Assembly: GCF_009937955.1 (NCBI RefSeq)
Contig: NZ_AP018439.1
Location: 1-64,000, forward strand
Source: Undibacterium sp. KW1
GTDB lineage: Bacteria; Pseudomonadota; Gammaproteobacteria; Burkholderiales; Burkholderiaceae_D
Length of the DNA: 64,000 nucleotides
Direction of reading: 5' to 3'
The position numbers were made by a program, and so were the translations under genes. The stretch's first letter is position 1. Each line of letters begins with the position of its first letter. A model generated the notes under the pieces. The model searched no databases and was not told where the DNA came from. It saw only the letters and a list, made by a program, of their open reading frames with translations. Shown here one piece after another: positions 56,555 to 64,000 of the stretch.

Positions 56555-57793
56555 TTGGCCCATTCAGACTACCTATTCACCTTCAACTCCTGGAGTGCAG
56601 TTGAGGATAATCAAAGGCGGCAGATGACGAGTGAAATCGAAAAGATGGATCCTGACCGCCTATTAAATACTTCTGTGGACGATCTGGCCGGATATTTTGC
56701 TGAGAAGTTTCAGATAGAAGTCGCAAAGGTCGACGAAGAAAATTTGGTTGTCGATCAGCGAGAAAAAGATATTGATGTCAGTAGAGATCCACTGAGGTAC
56801 ATCAGTGATCGCACCAGGCCTTTCTATATTACCGGTTCGGAAATCGAAGTGGAAATTCCCTTTACTGGTGAGGCAGATACGTTGATGGTCCAGCCGAGCA
56901 CTTTCACTTTGAACCCACCCCGCGCATCTATCCGCGGAAACAAAATAATTTTCTCAATAGTGGGTACAAATCTGGAAGCTACTCAGGTTAAAAGCGAGAT
57001 TGATGGTACTGTCAAAAACATTCAGACCTATTTATCAAATCTTCGTATTAATTTTTCTGGATTGAATTCGCAGCTTTTTGGGGAAGCGCGGCGAATTATT
57101 GAGGCCCGGCGAAACAAGCTACTATCAAATCGCAACACAGTCGCTGCGTTGGGTTTCAAGATGAAAGAGCGGCCAAACGTTCCTAAGACCTACCTACCTG
57201 CAGAGATACGCAAGAAAATCACTCCTGTAATGCCTAAGGCATCTTCAGCACCATTTAGGCCAGAACCAGTGCTTGGGCAAATGGACTACGACCACATTCT
57301 TGGCATCATGCAAGGCATGGCACAGGTTATGGAATTGAGTCCATCAGCTTTCCATGATGTAAATGAAGAAGCATTGCGTTCCCATTTCCTTGTCCAGCTC
57401 AACGGACACTACCAAGGACAAGCAACTGGCGAAACCTTTAACTATGAAGGCAAGACCGATATTTTGATCCGCTCTGAAGGTCGAAATATTTTCATCGCTG
57501 AGTGCAAAGTTTGGTCGGGACCGAAGAAGCTGGCTGAGACGATAGACCAGCTGCTTGGATACAGTTCTTGGCGAGACACAAAAACTGCGGTGGTTGTATT
57601 TAATCGAAATCGTGACTTTTCAAGAGTTTTAACAGCTATACCAGATTCCGTTCGAGGGCACCCTCAGTATAAGCGTGATATGCCTGGTTCCACAGAAACA
57701 GTCTTCCGTTATGTCTTCGCCAATCGAGATGATCCGAACCGTGAGTTGTACCTCACAGTTATGGCATTTGATGTGCCTACCTCACAAATATAA
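56555..57793 (+). CDS. Mrr-like PD-(D/E)xK nuclease-domain protein
   Basis: A 412-residue protein. The C-terminal third carries the nuclease pattern Glu271/272 (NEEALRSHFL), Asp302 (YEGKTDILI) and Glu316-x-Lys318 (FIAECKVW), typical of Mrr and restriction-type enzymes. The long N-terminal region (1-260) is unrecognised, with predicted beta sandwich (EVEIPFTGEADTLMVQP) and helical parts. TTG 56555 is chosen, since a very strong AAGGAGG at 56543-56549 lies five bases before it. As transposon cargo it is probably a defence gene, by context and domain only. Confidence 0.8.
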   Translation: MAHSDYLFTFNSWSAVEDNQRRQMTSEIEKMDPDRLLNTSVDDLAGYFAEKFQIEVAKVDEENLVVDQREKDIDVSRDPLRYISDRTRPFYITGSEIEVEIPFTGEADTLMVQPSTFTLNPPRASIRGNKIIFSIVGTNLEATQVKSEIDGTVKNIQTYLSNLRINFSGLNSQLFGEARRIIEARRNKLLSNRNTVAALGFKMKERPNVPKTYLPAEIRKKITPVMPKASSAPFRPEPVLGQMDYDHILGIMQGMAQVMELSPSAFHDVNEEALRSHFLVQLNGHYQGQATGETFNYEGKTDILIRSEGRNIFIAECKVWSGPKKLAETIDQLLGYSSWRDTKTAVVVFNRNRDFSRVLTAIPDSVRGHPQYKRDMPGSTETVFRYVFANRDDPNRELYLTVMAFDVPTSQI

Positions 57794-57961
57794 AAAAGGC
57801 CCTATGAAGTGGGTTATCCATCCTTTTCATTGGGACTCTGCGGCCACGTTTGCTATTGGAAAAATGTTACCCGTACGAATGAGATATACGTGGCAGTTGG
57901 CAACCAAATGGCAAATTTGCGAGTGGCTTGAAAGAGTGCTCGAACCCTATATTTACTTTAC

Positions 57962-58963
57962 TCACAAGCAAAAATAATCGACTTTAGGCCGAGGTATGTA
58001 ATTGGATATATCTTCGTAATACGCCAGAATATGATCATGATATTGGTCAAAAGAATGCTTCAAATCATGCATATAGTTTACTGCTTCATGAGCTACAGTC
58101 GTTGGAATTTCGTCAGTGTCCCTAACATACTCACTTAAAAGTGAAGTATGCCCTGCACTAATATCTGCCCGGAAATGCGTAATGAAAAGGTCAGCACTTT
58201 CCTTTGGAATTTCGTACAGTTCACAAATGGCGCGAAATTCAGTTTCTGCTTGATCTGCGTCTGCAGCCCTTGCTTCGAAAAGACTTGTGCAAGCTATATA
58301 TGCCAACGAACTGTGACGACCTATTTCACACAGCATATTTGTTAATGAAATAGTCCCGATAGTTGGGTGTGCTGTTGCTAAATGTTCGTTCGGAACACCT
58401 ATTTTCATTAGGGCCTGTTTAAAGATATGAGAATGATCGTGCTCTTCAGAAAGGTATCTCGCAAGGATCTTTTGTGCACGAGGATCCGATGCGTGGGCAA
58501 TTGCTGTCGAAATATGTCGAGCAGCCGAGCCAACATAGTGAAATGATTCGATGAAGAGCCCAATTGCCACCGCTCTCGTGGTGGTACCAGAACTCAGTTT
58601 AGTAAATAGACGATGATATCCAATTTGGCGAGCCCACATTGTTGAAGTCGCCGAAATTTGCTCGATGAAATCACGTCCAGAAATATAGTTAGAAGGTTGA
58701 GATGAATTACTCAAAAGCTTCATTTCTTTAAATTGAGTTACTACCTCAAGAACCTCATTTATAGTTAAATTCTGAATATTGGCAATTTCGCCAATTGTTC
58801 TTCGACCGTCAAACATCGACTTTAGAGCCAATAGCTTTTTATAATTTTCAGGTGTAGTTTCAACAGAGAAATAATCTGTTCCAACTACTATAGTTAACGA
58901 GTCAGAATTTTCCGTTTTAATAAGCGTGCAATGACGAAGGCGAGGTTTGAAGTCGAAATCCAT
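57962..58963 (-). CDS. PqqD-like (RRE) domain fused to heme-oxygenase-like metal enzyme
   Basis: Residues 1-90 look like a PqqD-type RiPP recognition element: KPRLRHC start, TPENYKKLLALKSMFDGRRTIGEIA, then a winged-helix (LTINEVLEVVTQFKEMKLL). Residues about 100-325 form an all-helical heme-oxygenase-like/TenA-like domain. Its candidate iron ligands are Glu139 and His142 (IESFHYVG), Glu173/174 with His175 and His177 (SEEHDHSH), Glu230, and His263, Asp267 and His272 (THFRADISAGH). RRE fused to such an oxidase suggests peptide modification. The gene is immediately downstream of a 63-residue peptide gene, the likely substrate. Confidence 0.82.
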   Translation of the reverse strand: MDFDFKPRLRHCTLIKTENSDSLTIVVGTDYFSVETTPENYKKLLALKSMFDGRRTIGEIANIQNLTINEVLEVVTQFKEMKLLSNSSQPSNYISGRDFIEQISATSTMWARQIGYHRLFTKLSSGTTTRAVAIGLFIESFHYVGSAARHISTAIAHASDPRAQKILARYLSEEHDHSHIFKQALMKIGVPNEHLATAHPTIGTISLTNMLCEIGRHSSLAYIACTSLFEARAADADQAETEFRAICELYEIPKESADLFITHFRADISAGHTSLLSEYVRDTDEIPTTVAHEAVNYMHDLKHSFDQYHDHILAYYEDISNYIPRPKVDYFCL

Positions 58964-58980
58964 AGATATCTTTCATGAAA

Positions 58981-59009
58981 AGAGCCGACAAATAATGCCG
59001 GCTCTATAA
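58981..59009 (-). terminator. Attenuator-like hairpin between peptide and enzyme genes
   Basis: On the minus strand AGAGCCG (59005-58999) pairs with CGGCTCT (58987-58981) around an 11-base loop and is followed by TTTT before the enzyme ATG at 58963. A weak terminator here would allow much more peptide than enzyme mRNA, an arrangement common in RiPP operons. Confidence 0.6.
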
Positions 59010-59022
59010 AAGTAAAACTAGT

Positions 59023-59214
59023 TCATCCACACATCACAACGTCAACAACCTTAGAAGAAATACCCGGATTTTTATCTATACGGGTAACTTGTACTTTCAG
59101 CTTCTTGTCATCGGCAGTTCGGATGGTCGCGTGATAATCGTTTTCGATATCATCGACCTCAACTAAATTAACTTTGGTTCCGCGTTTTACCTGAATCTCG
59201 ATATCATTTGCCAT
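59023..59214 (-). CDS. Candidate RiPP precursor peptide ending Met-Cys-Gly
   Basis: A 63-residue peptide rich in Asp/Glu/Lys, alternating hydrophobic and charged residues (IEIQVKRGTKVNLVEVDD), with a single Cys at position 62 (VVDVVMCG, final residue Gly63). No signal peptide or known domain. An AAGG-type ribosome-binding sequence lies upstream of the ATG. It precedes an RRE-fused oxidase-like gene by about 60 bases on the same strand. The C-terminal Cys-Gly, or the Met61 next to it, is the natural modification target. Alternatively it is a small folded protein; homologues would decide. Confidence 0.65.
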   Translation of the reverse strand: MANDIEIQVKRGTKVNLVEVDDIENDYHATIRTADDKKLKVQVTRIDKNPGISSKVVDVVMCG

Positions 59215-60338
59215 TTCGTTTTCGCCTTAAAAAGTTTCGAAAAAGGGGCTGGAGTGAGAAAGGTTGCACAAGATTATCCCCAATTAAGCTTGCAACTTTA
59301 TTATGCATTAACTTGTGAGGTTATGCACCTGATAATTTACATTTCGACATCGCCCGTCTTAGGTTGACCATCAGCAATGACAGAATTGAAGTTCTTCCGC
59401 AACAGGTAAAAAAATGGTTTTTTGGATTTTCATCACGCAGCAGCTATTGGGGACTTCGATGCTTTCTTTGCCGAACGTCCATGGAGCGCAATGATTAAAA
59501 GGCCAGACGTATCTTTACACAAAAGATACGGGCGCTATGTAGGGACAACAACTGAAGACGTTATTGAATACCTGGAATCAAGTTTTTAAGCTTGCGTATT
59601 CAGACTGCATGGTTACCTTGCGAGGGAGATTCACTTGTGTTCTGCATTTGGTTTTTAATTGGAATTAAACCTATACCTAAATTTCATAAATAAATAAAAA
59701 GCCCTGCTCCTTGTCTTCAGTTCACCCAGCAAATGCAACAAATCAACCTGTCGCATCGCAATCAGATGTTGCACATTATTCTGACTCTGCCACCGCACCC
59801 AAACAATTCAACCAGGGACGCACCATAAATTTCCCGCCGAAAAGCGCATTGCCAGACAGATCGCTGACACTAAATTGCTGGATCGCCCTGACTGCTTGGA
59901 AGTGCAAGACAACATCCTGTTTCATTCCACCAATGTTGTTAAGTCCTAGACCGACAACTGCTTGTTAGCTAGGTGTCCCTTCACAGGTCATGTCATAGGT
60001 GGCCGGGTTTTCGGCAGGGAGGTCAGACAGCTCAAAGGAAGATTTTTCGATATGCTAAGTAGTTAAGTTATTTAAGCAACTATTTGATAATTATTAAAAA
60101 ATCTATTTGTATGTATAATTAATTTCAGTTGGAAACGAGTATATTTATGCAAAAAGATAAATAGTTGGAGTAAATGAGTCTGACCAAAACTCTTATTTCT
60201 CGAAGTTGAAACGATGGAGCTGGAGTGCTACATCAATAAATAAAACCTTCGATTTAATTTCCCTATCAGTATCAGATTCACCTCACCAAATTTTAGAACC
60301 TCGACCAGTTTAACGCTGGCAATAACTATGGAGTAAAT
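59215..60338. other. A+T-rich gene-poor stretch with coding debris
   Basis: About 1.1 kb without a convincing gene. Fragments that read like protein but lack starts are present: 59405-59589 (plus strand, ...GDFDAFFAERPWSAMIKRPDV to a stop) and around 59830-59949 in a frame giving IADTKLLDRPDCLEVQDNILFHS. A second open frame, 59711-59968, runs across the same place in another phase. These look like decayed cargo genes. From 60050 the sequence is very A+T-rich and contains the promoter of the next gene. Confidence 0.5.
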
Positions 60339-60581
60339 ATGGCAAACACCAATGATACGATTCCTTTTTCAAATATTCGTGATGCCCTTACCAGCATTGA
60401 ATCATTTAGAAGTGTCTATGCTAGTTCAATCCCGTCTGTAGAACATGCTAAGACGGTCGTCGATCGGCTTCGTGCGTTAGCGACTTCCGTATCACAGACC
60501 AATCCACATGCTGCAGCGTTATACGACAGTACGGCCACAGGAATCGAGCTATATATAGGATTAAAACCGCTGCCAGAATGA
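60339..60581 (+). CDS. Small unknown protein of the transposon cargo
   Basis: An 80-residue soluble protein, mostly helical (IRDALTSIESFRSVYASSIP, EHAKTVVDRLRALATSVS). TATGGAGTAAATATG gives a good ribosome-binding site, so it is probably real. It is followed 190 bases later by the FRG-domain gene, with which it may form an operon. No recognised family. Confidence 0.6.
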   Translation: MANTNDTIPFSNIRDALTSIESFRSVYASSIPSVEHAKTVVDRLRALATSVSQTNPHAAALYDSTATGIELYIGLKPLPE

Positions 60582-60771
60582 CTTACGATTGAGGCATTTG
60601 AATGCCAAAAAATGGAGAATTGCCTCGTAATGAAGATTGCGACTAATAGATTGTGGATTACTACGCTCGTTCTGTCTAAATCGGGCCTTGATTTGGCAGG
60701 GTAAGTTGTATTGTTACTCACACAAACTACTAAACATCGTAGTAATTGTTTTTTGAAGGGAAAAGGCAAGG

Positions 60772-62277
60772 ATGGAACGATACATCGTCAATAATGTGGA
60801 AGAAGCTGTCGAGATGGCCCTTCAGTTCAAAAAAGACGGGCAGTACGACTGGTTCCGGGGGCAATTACAGGCCAACTGGATGCCAGCAACTTCGATGGAG
60901 CGTGCCGTTCAGCGAGGCGAGCCGCAGGAGGTTATAACACAAAGGATCAGGCGCTTTGTGGGGTGGGCACAATCCGAGCCATCAGTCAGATACCTAGCCG
61001 ACCCTGCCAATTGCGATCAGTTGATGGCAATACTTCAACACTATGGATTCCCAACCTGTTACGTCGATTTCAGCACCGAACCTGGAATTGCGGGCTTCTT
61101 TGCTTCTGATTGCAAGGATCCACCGGCCCCGGGGACCGTCTCTGCAATCTTTTGTTTAGATACGGCAGATTTACGTAGCTTCTACGATAAGTACATAACA
61201 CCGCACACTAAGCAGGGACAACAAAAGTTAGAAATCGATCTTATTTCGGTAAACGTAGATAATTTGTGGCGACTCCAAGCTCAGGCTGGGCACTTTGTGT
61301 ATACCAACCACAATTGGTACCATTTCTATGACCTAGATCGGATAGAATTTCCTTGGTCAGGTTATCCATCGTTCCCGCCGAAAAATTCAATCTATCCTGA
61401 GCACCAGAGTGCTTTAGAGCAGCTTCTAAACAACTATTTCGAAGACGAACGTCGTGCCTTAAACCATAAGCTATTTATACAAGAGCAAATCGAGCGAGCG
61501 TCGCTCGGTCAATCGATGGTCAAGCACTTATTTGTCAGATCGGATGGATATGACGCCGGAAAGTATGATACTCCACCTGGAGAGCTGCCGAGTTGGAGTG
61601 AAGAGGCTCTGAAACCTTGGTTCGAAACGCCTGCAGAAATTTTCTACGAGGTGGTGGGCATTCAACAAACCATTACCTTGCGAGACGGCCCCAACGTTCC
61701 TCCACCAAGCGCACAACTTGCTTATGGCATTTCTACTGCGATGCGCCAAGACACTTCACTTCGTCTGCGTGCAGTCCAATGGAAGTTACAGGGCTTACCG
61801 GAGGCCGTGGATCATGAACGGATTGAGAGGTTAGTGCGTGAAGCATGGAATGGCATGCGCCGACTTCCCTACACAGATGATGACATAGCCGCAGCCTTCG
61901 GCGCTCTACTTGAACTGTGCGCGCAGCCTGGCTGCCTGTCGTCGAGCGGGGCCGAAGTTCATCAGGCTTTCAAAAATTGGTGTGGCGACGCTATGGAGGT
62001 TGAATTTGGGGCAAGTGACACCGGTTCGCGAGGGTACTGTTCCGCGATGCGCTTGTATGGAGCGATTGACCCGGCCTGGGCTAAAGGGCTATCTTCGGGA
62101 GTAGTATTCAGCAATGCGAGAGCTGCATTTATGCTTTGTCATGAACCTAAGCGGATGATGGATTTCCCAGCCTTTGCCAGCCTATTCGGACGAGAACTGA
62201 TACCTTCGCAGTTGGCTCGTGGAAGATCTTTGATTCATTTCAATCCTGCTAGACTGGATGCTTTTGGACTGCCTTGA
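60772..62277 (+). CDS. FRG-domain protein
   Basis: A 501-residue protein. The N-terminal half holds an FRG domain with the FRGQ motif (YDWFRGQLQANWMPAT), a long helical region, and the core LMAILQHYGFPTCYVDFSTEPGIAGFFAS. The remaining 270 residues (EALKPWFETPAEI, LRAVQWKLQGLPEAVDHERIERLVREAWNGMRRL) are unrecognised. FRG domains (named for a conserved Phe-Arg-Gly) occur in phage-associated and defence proteins, usually with an unknown biochemical activity. Location in a transposon cargo suggests defence. Confidence 0.85.
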   Translation: MERYIVNNVEEAVEMALQFKKDGQYDWFRGQLQANWMPATSMERAVQRGEPQEVITQRIRRFVGWAQSEPSVRYLADPANCDQLMAILQHYGFPTCYVDFSTEPGIAGFFASDCKDPPAPGTVSAIFCLDTADLRSFYDKYITPHTKQGQQKLEIDLISVNVDNLWRLQAQAGHFVYTNHNWYHFYDLDRIEFPWSGYPSFPPKNSIYPEHQSALEQLLNNYFEDERRALNHKLFIQEQIERASLGQSMVKHLFVRSDGYDAGKYDTPPGELPSWSEEALKPWFETPAEIFYEVVGIQQTITLRDGPNVPPPSAQLAYGISTAMRQDTSLRLRAVQWKLQGLPEAVDHERIERLVREAWNGMRRLPYTDDDIAAAFGALLELCAQPGCLSSSGAEVHQAFKNWCGDAMEVEFGASDTGSRGYCSAMRLYGAIDPAWAKGLSSGVVFSNARAAFMLCHEPKRMMDFPAFASLFGRELIPSQLARGRSLIHFNPARLDAFGLP

Positions 62278-62387
62278 ATCAAAAATTGGTGGAAACTACA
62301 ACATCTTCAGGTTGCTATTCAAATTGTAGCTTGAAGACCTATCAAAGCACTTAATTTGTGAAATAGGAGGTGCTCATCGGCTGCGCA

Positions 62388-62419
62388 TGAAACAATTTTT
62401 TTGACAAGATATTGTTTCA
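62388..62419. repeat. Inverted repeat after the FRG gene
   Basis: TGAAACAAT (62388-62396) and ATTGTTTCA (62411-62419) are a perfect 9-base inverted repeat, with imperfect extension outward (GGCTGCGCA against AGCCGTAGCC). It contains a T-run in the loop. It lies between the convergent FRG and small lipoprotein genes, so a terminator is one reading and a recombination site another. Confidence 0.5.
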
Positions 62420-62526
62420 AAGCCGTAGCCGGTGAGTTACAGCCCTCAACGTGATCCAGGAATTCAATGAGCGTAAAGACTTGATAAAATCCACGTAGGT
62501 TACGCTATCCAATCTGGTTTTCTAAA

Positions 62527-62748
62527 TTATCTTCCCTCTCGCAATTTTGCTAGCCTGGCTTTCTCATGCCTCTTAACACTTTGATCCTCGTAGACTACGG
62601 CAACTTCTTTGCAGTAGTTATCAGTAGCGGTTTTACCTGTTGATTTACAAGATTTGAAAGCAGTTTCAAGCTGTTCAAAAGTCAGCTTTTCAACAGGCCC
62701 TTTTGCCGCTTCGCAACCTACGGTCAACAAAAACATAGTGCTTGCCAA
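62527..62748 (-). CDS. Small predicted lipoprotein (TTG start, possibly N-terminally truncated)
   Basis: A 73-residue product with a short hydrophobic start and lipobox-like LTVGC (MASTMFLLTVGC), then LEQLETAFKSCKSTGKTATDNYCKEV-like helical sequence with two further Cys (FKSCKS, NYCKEV). Only TTG 62748 is available as a start, because a stop lies four codons upstream. The signal is shorter than normal, so the gene may have lost its first codons at the composition break near 62.9 kb. The layout recalls plasmid entry-exclusion lipoproteins (EexN-like), with low confidence. Confidence 0.5.
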   Translation of the reverse strand: MASTMFLLTVGCEAAKGPVEKLTFEQLETAFKSCKSTGKTATDNYCKEVAVVYEDQSVKRHEKARLAKLREGR

Positions 62749-62948
62749 TAGTTGTCTCGATTAATGTGGATTGGATATGAAACCATGATTTTTAATTGCG
62801 AAAAGACAACTAATCTCTGGCAGCTCAAGACACGTTAAATAATAGTTTTGTCGGGCGCTTTTGACTACGAAGCTAGTAGCAACAACATGGTTATTTGTGC
62901 CCATCCCCTCGAAAAGGTCAAATTGTTGCAATCGCGCTACCAATGATC

Positions 62949-63173
62949 CTATACAACTAAGGGCACCATCTTTTGGAGCTCTGTAAGCTTCTGAATATCC
63001 CGCCCAATGATATTTTTCGCGCACGTTAGGCAGTAGTGATCCCAGCTTCGGCCGTTCCGCACCTTCAGGCGCACATCCCCTTTCTCTATCCGGTGCTTGG
63101 CGCTGGCTTGGCAATTGTGGGCCTTGCCTGCGGTATCTACCGCGACTTGCGTGATTAGCGATTTAATTGCCAT
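62949..63173 (-). CDS. Small protein with PARP-type-like zinc-finger pattern
   Basis: A 74-residue protein with Cys and His in the order HNCQASAKH then HYCLTC, about 22 residues apart, which is a plausible zinc site. The N-terminus AIKSLITQVAVDTAGKAH is conserved-looking. It overlaps the end of the helicase gene by 11 bases and is therefore co-translated with it. Function probably auxiliary to the helicase, by context. Composition is markedly richer in G+C than the region to its left. Confidence 0.7.
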   Translation of the reverse strand: MAIKSLITQVAVDTAGKAHNCQASAKHRIEKGDVRLKVRNGRSWDHYCLTCAKNIIGRDIQKLTELQKMVPLVV

Positions 63174-64000
63174 TGAATACCTCGGTTATGGCGTTCGCGA
63201 CGATGGTAGCAAAGCCTTGGTCTATCTGGTCTAGCTCAGTTCGTGAGAACTCATGCCGCTGACCGGTACCGTGACCAACGGTTACGTTAATCTGGCGGTC
63301 GATGGCCGCTTTCATTACGATGAGGTTACTCCGTCCCAAGCGGTTCCTGTCGAGTTCGCTGGTTTGCGGGTTGACTCCTCTTTCATTGAGGATTCGTGCA
63401 GCTTCGGTGCGCACGCGCATGTCGAGCCCGCCTCGCATCGCCTGGCGCTCGCGCGCTCTGGTGGTCGGTATCGGCTGCAAGGTCTGATACGCGGCCGCAA
63501 ACTCGGCCGCAACCTGTTCCGCTGTATAGCCGAGCTCCTGAAACCGGCGGAGGGCGGCTATAACAGCGTCGTCCTGCAACAGGGGAATTTCTTCGAGCAA
63601 AACCTCGGACTGGCCGCGCACTTCCACGCCAGACGGATCGTGCGGAATGGGCTCGATTTCACGCTCGCCAGGGTGGTCGTTCGGATCGACGCCCTCCACA
63701 GGCAAGAGCTGGTCGAAATAGTCGCGGTCGGCTTCGCTGTAGGTTTGAAAATCTGTCCACCGGCTTGCGATGTTCGCCCCGGCGTGGAAGACCACGACGC
63801 CCTGGTTCATCACATGGCCGGGGGCATTTTGTACTATAACTCGCATGATGCGACCGACGAATTGGACGAAGGGCGACAGATTGCTAAAAATGCTGAATAC
63901 GGCCGCGACCGAAAGGAACGGATGGTCGAATCCCTCGCCAAGCTTGCGCACCTGGACGATCACATCGAGCTGGTGGTTTTCAAGCCGTTGCATGACAGCT
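63163..64000 (-). CDS. SF2 DEAD/DEAH-type helicase, C-terminal part (continues past window)
   Basis: Only the last roughly 275 residues are in the window. Motif V is in VRKLGEGFDHPFLSVAAV and motif VI is QFVGRIMRV, diagnostic for superfamily 2 helicases of the restriction type. The C-terminal region is charged with no further known domain (LDRNRLGRSNLIVMKAAIDRQINVTVGHG). The ATG seen at 63993 is internal; the start is beyond 64000. Such helicase plus zinc-finger pairs suggest a restriction or defence unit. Confidence 0.82.
   Translation of the reverse strand, partial: AVMQRLENHQLDVIVQVRKLGEGFDHPFLSVAAVFSIFSNLSPFVQFVGRIMRVIVQNAPGHVMNQGVVVFHAGANIASRWTDFQTYSEADRDYFDQLLPVEGVDPNDHPGEREIEPIPHDPSGVEVRGQSEVLLEEIPLLQDDAVIAALRRFQELGYTAEQVAAEFAAAYQTLQPIPTTRARERQAMRGGLDMRVRTEAARILNERGVNPQTSELDRNRLGRSNLIVMKAAIDRQINVTVGHGTGQRHEFSRTELDQIDQGFATIVANAITEVFNGN

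Larger units (their letters stand above)
53794..64000. mobile_element. Tn7-like element inserted in comM (right end beyond window)
   Basis: The element starts at 53794 with terminal TGT (TGTAATATACTCC) immediately after comM sequence. Three similar motifs near the end, ATTAATGCGACA (53808), ATTATTGCGATG (53862) and TGCGACG (53891), look like TnsB binding sites. TnsA and TnsB genes follow at once. The insertion point corresponds to the comM site used by Tn6022/AbaR-type elements, which duplicate ACCGC; here the flanking five bases are ACCTC (53789-53793). No second end is seen before 64000, so the exact extent is unknown and nested insertions are possible. Confidence 0.75.

Noticed and set aside
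62761..63114. 117-codon minus-strand frame overlapping the zinc-finger gene
   Set aside because: The first half is an out-of-frame reading of the zinc-finger gene. The second half (NYYLTCLELPEISC) looks protein-like, but no start codon or family supports a separate gene. It may be debris at the composition boundary.

Overview
The window looks like the replication-origin end of a betaproteobacterial chromosome (Burkholderiales, probably Oxalobacteraceae; Undibacterium-like is my best guess). The evidence is the dnaA-dnaN-gyrB order with a perfect DnaA box upstream, the rsmB-DUF4390-ntrY-ntrX cluster, DUF3567 and DUF1840 genes, a betaproteobacterial porin, and intergenic palindromes of a kind common in that order. 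The genus is inference only.

Layout. 0-6 kb: replication genes dnaA, dnaN and gyrB, separated by palindromic repeats. 6-10 kb: a visibly more A+T-rich islet with a zinc-ribbon protein of unknown role and, convergently, a nuclease-ATPase (DUF2075 type) translationally coupled to a C-protein-like regulator that has a C-box upstream. 10-17.4 kb: a broken esterase, a ClpP paralogue, an M20 amidohydrolase and a four-gene peptide-type ABC transporter operon. 17.4-19.2 kb: a hairpin MITE and three near-identical small RNA genes that each carry the 16S anti-Shine-Dalgarno octamer. 19.2-22.7 kb: DUF817, PuuE-type allantoinase, porin. 22.8-26.2 kb: an undescribed module with two DUF2589-like paralogues, a membrane/coiled-coil protein and two further proteins. 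26.4-27.9 kb: an ECF41 sigma factor and its AhpD-like target, each behind the same ECF41 promoter. 28-35 kb: many disrupted genes (CPBP protease, orphan nuoB, DUF6985-like, gamma-carbonic anhydrase, GlxA-type regulator, DAO-type oxidoreductase) around intact HDOD and tautomerase-MAPEG genes. 35-53 kb: ordinary chromosomal genes, including adenine/adenosine deaminase, ntrYX, rsmB, a frameshifted lipase and a frameshifted cache/PAS kinase, and a DUF1501/DUF1800 pair.

53.8-64 kb: a Tn7-like element cuts comM at a precise glycine-codon junction, and its far end lies outside the window. It carries tnsA and tnsB but no visible tnsC. Its cargo is a Mrr-like nuclease protein, a two-gene RiPP-like cassette (63-residue peptide ending Met-Cys-Gly, then a PqqD-like/heme-oxygenase-like fusion enzyme, with a hairpin between them), an FRG-domain protein, and after an abrupt rise in G+C a zinc-finger protein and the end of an SF2 helicase. 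The RiPP-like cassette is the strongest candidate for an undescribed system. The anti-SD small RNA trio and the C-box-controlled nuclease-ATPase come next.
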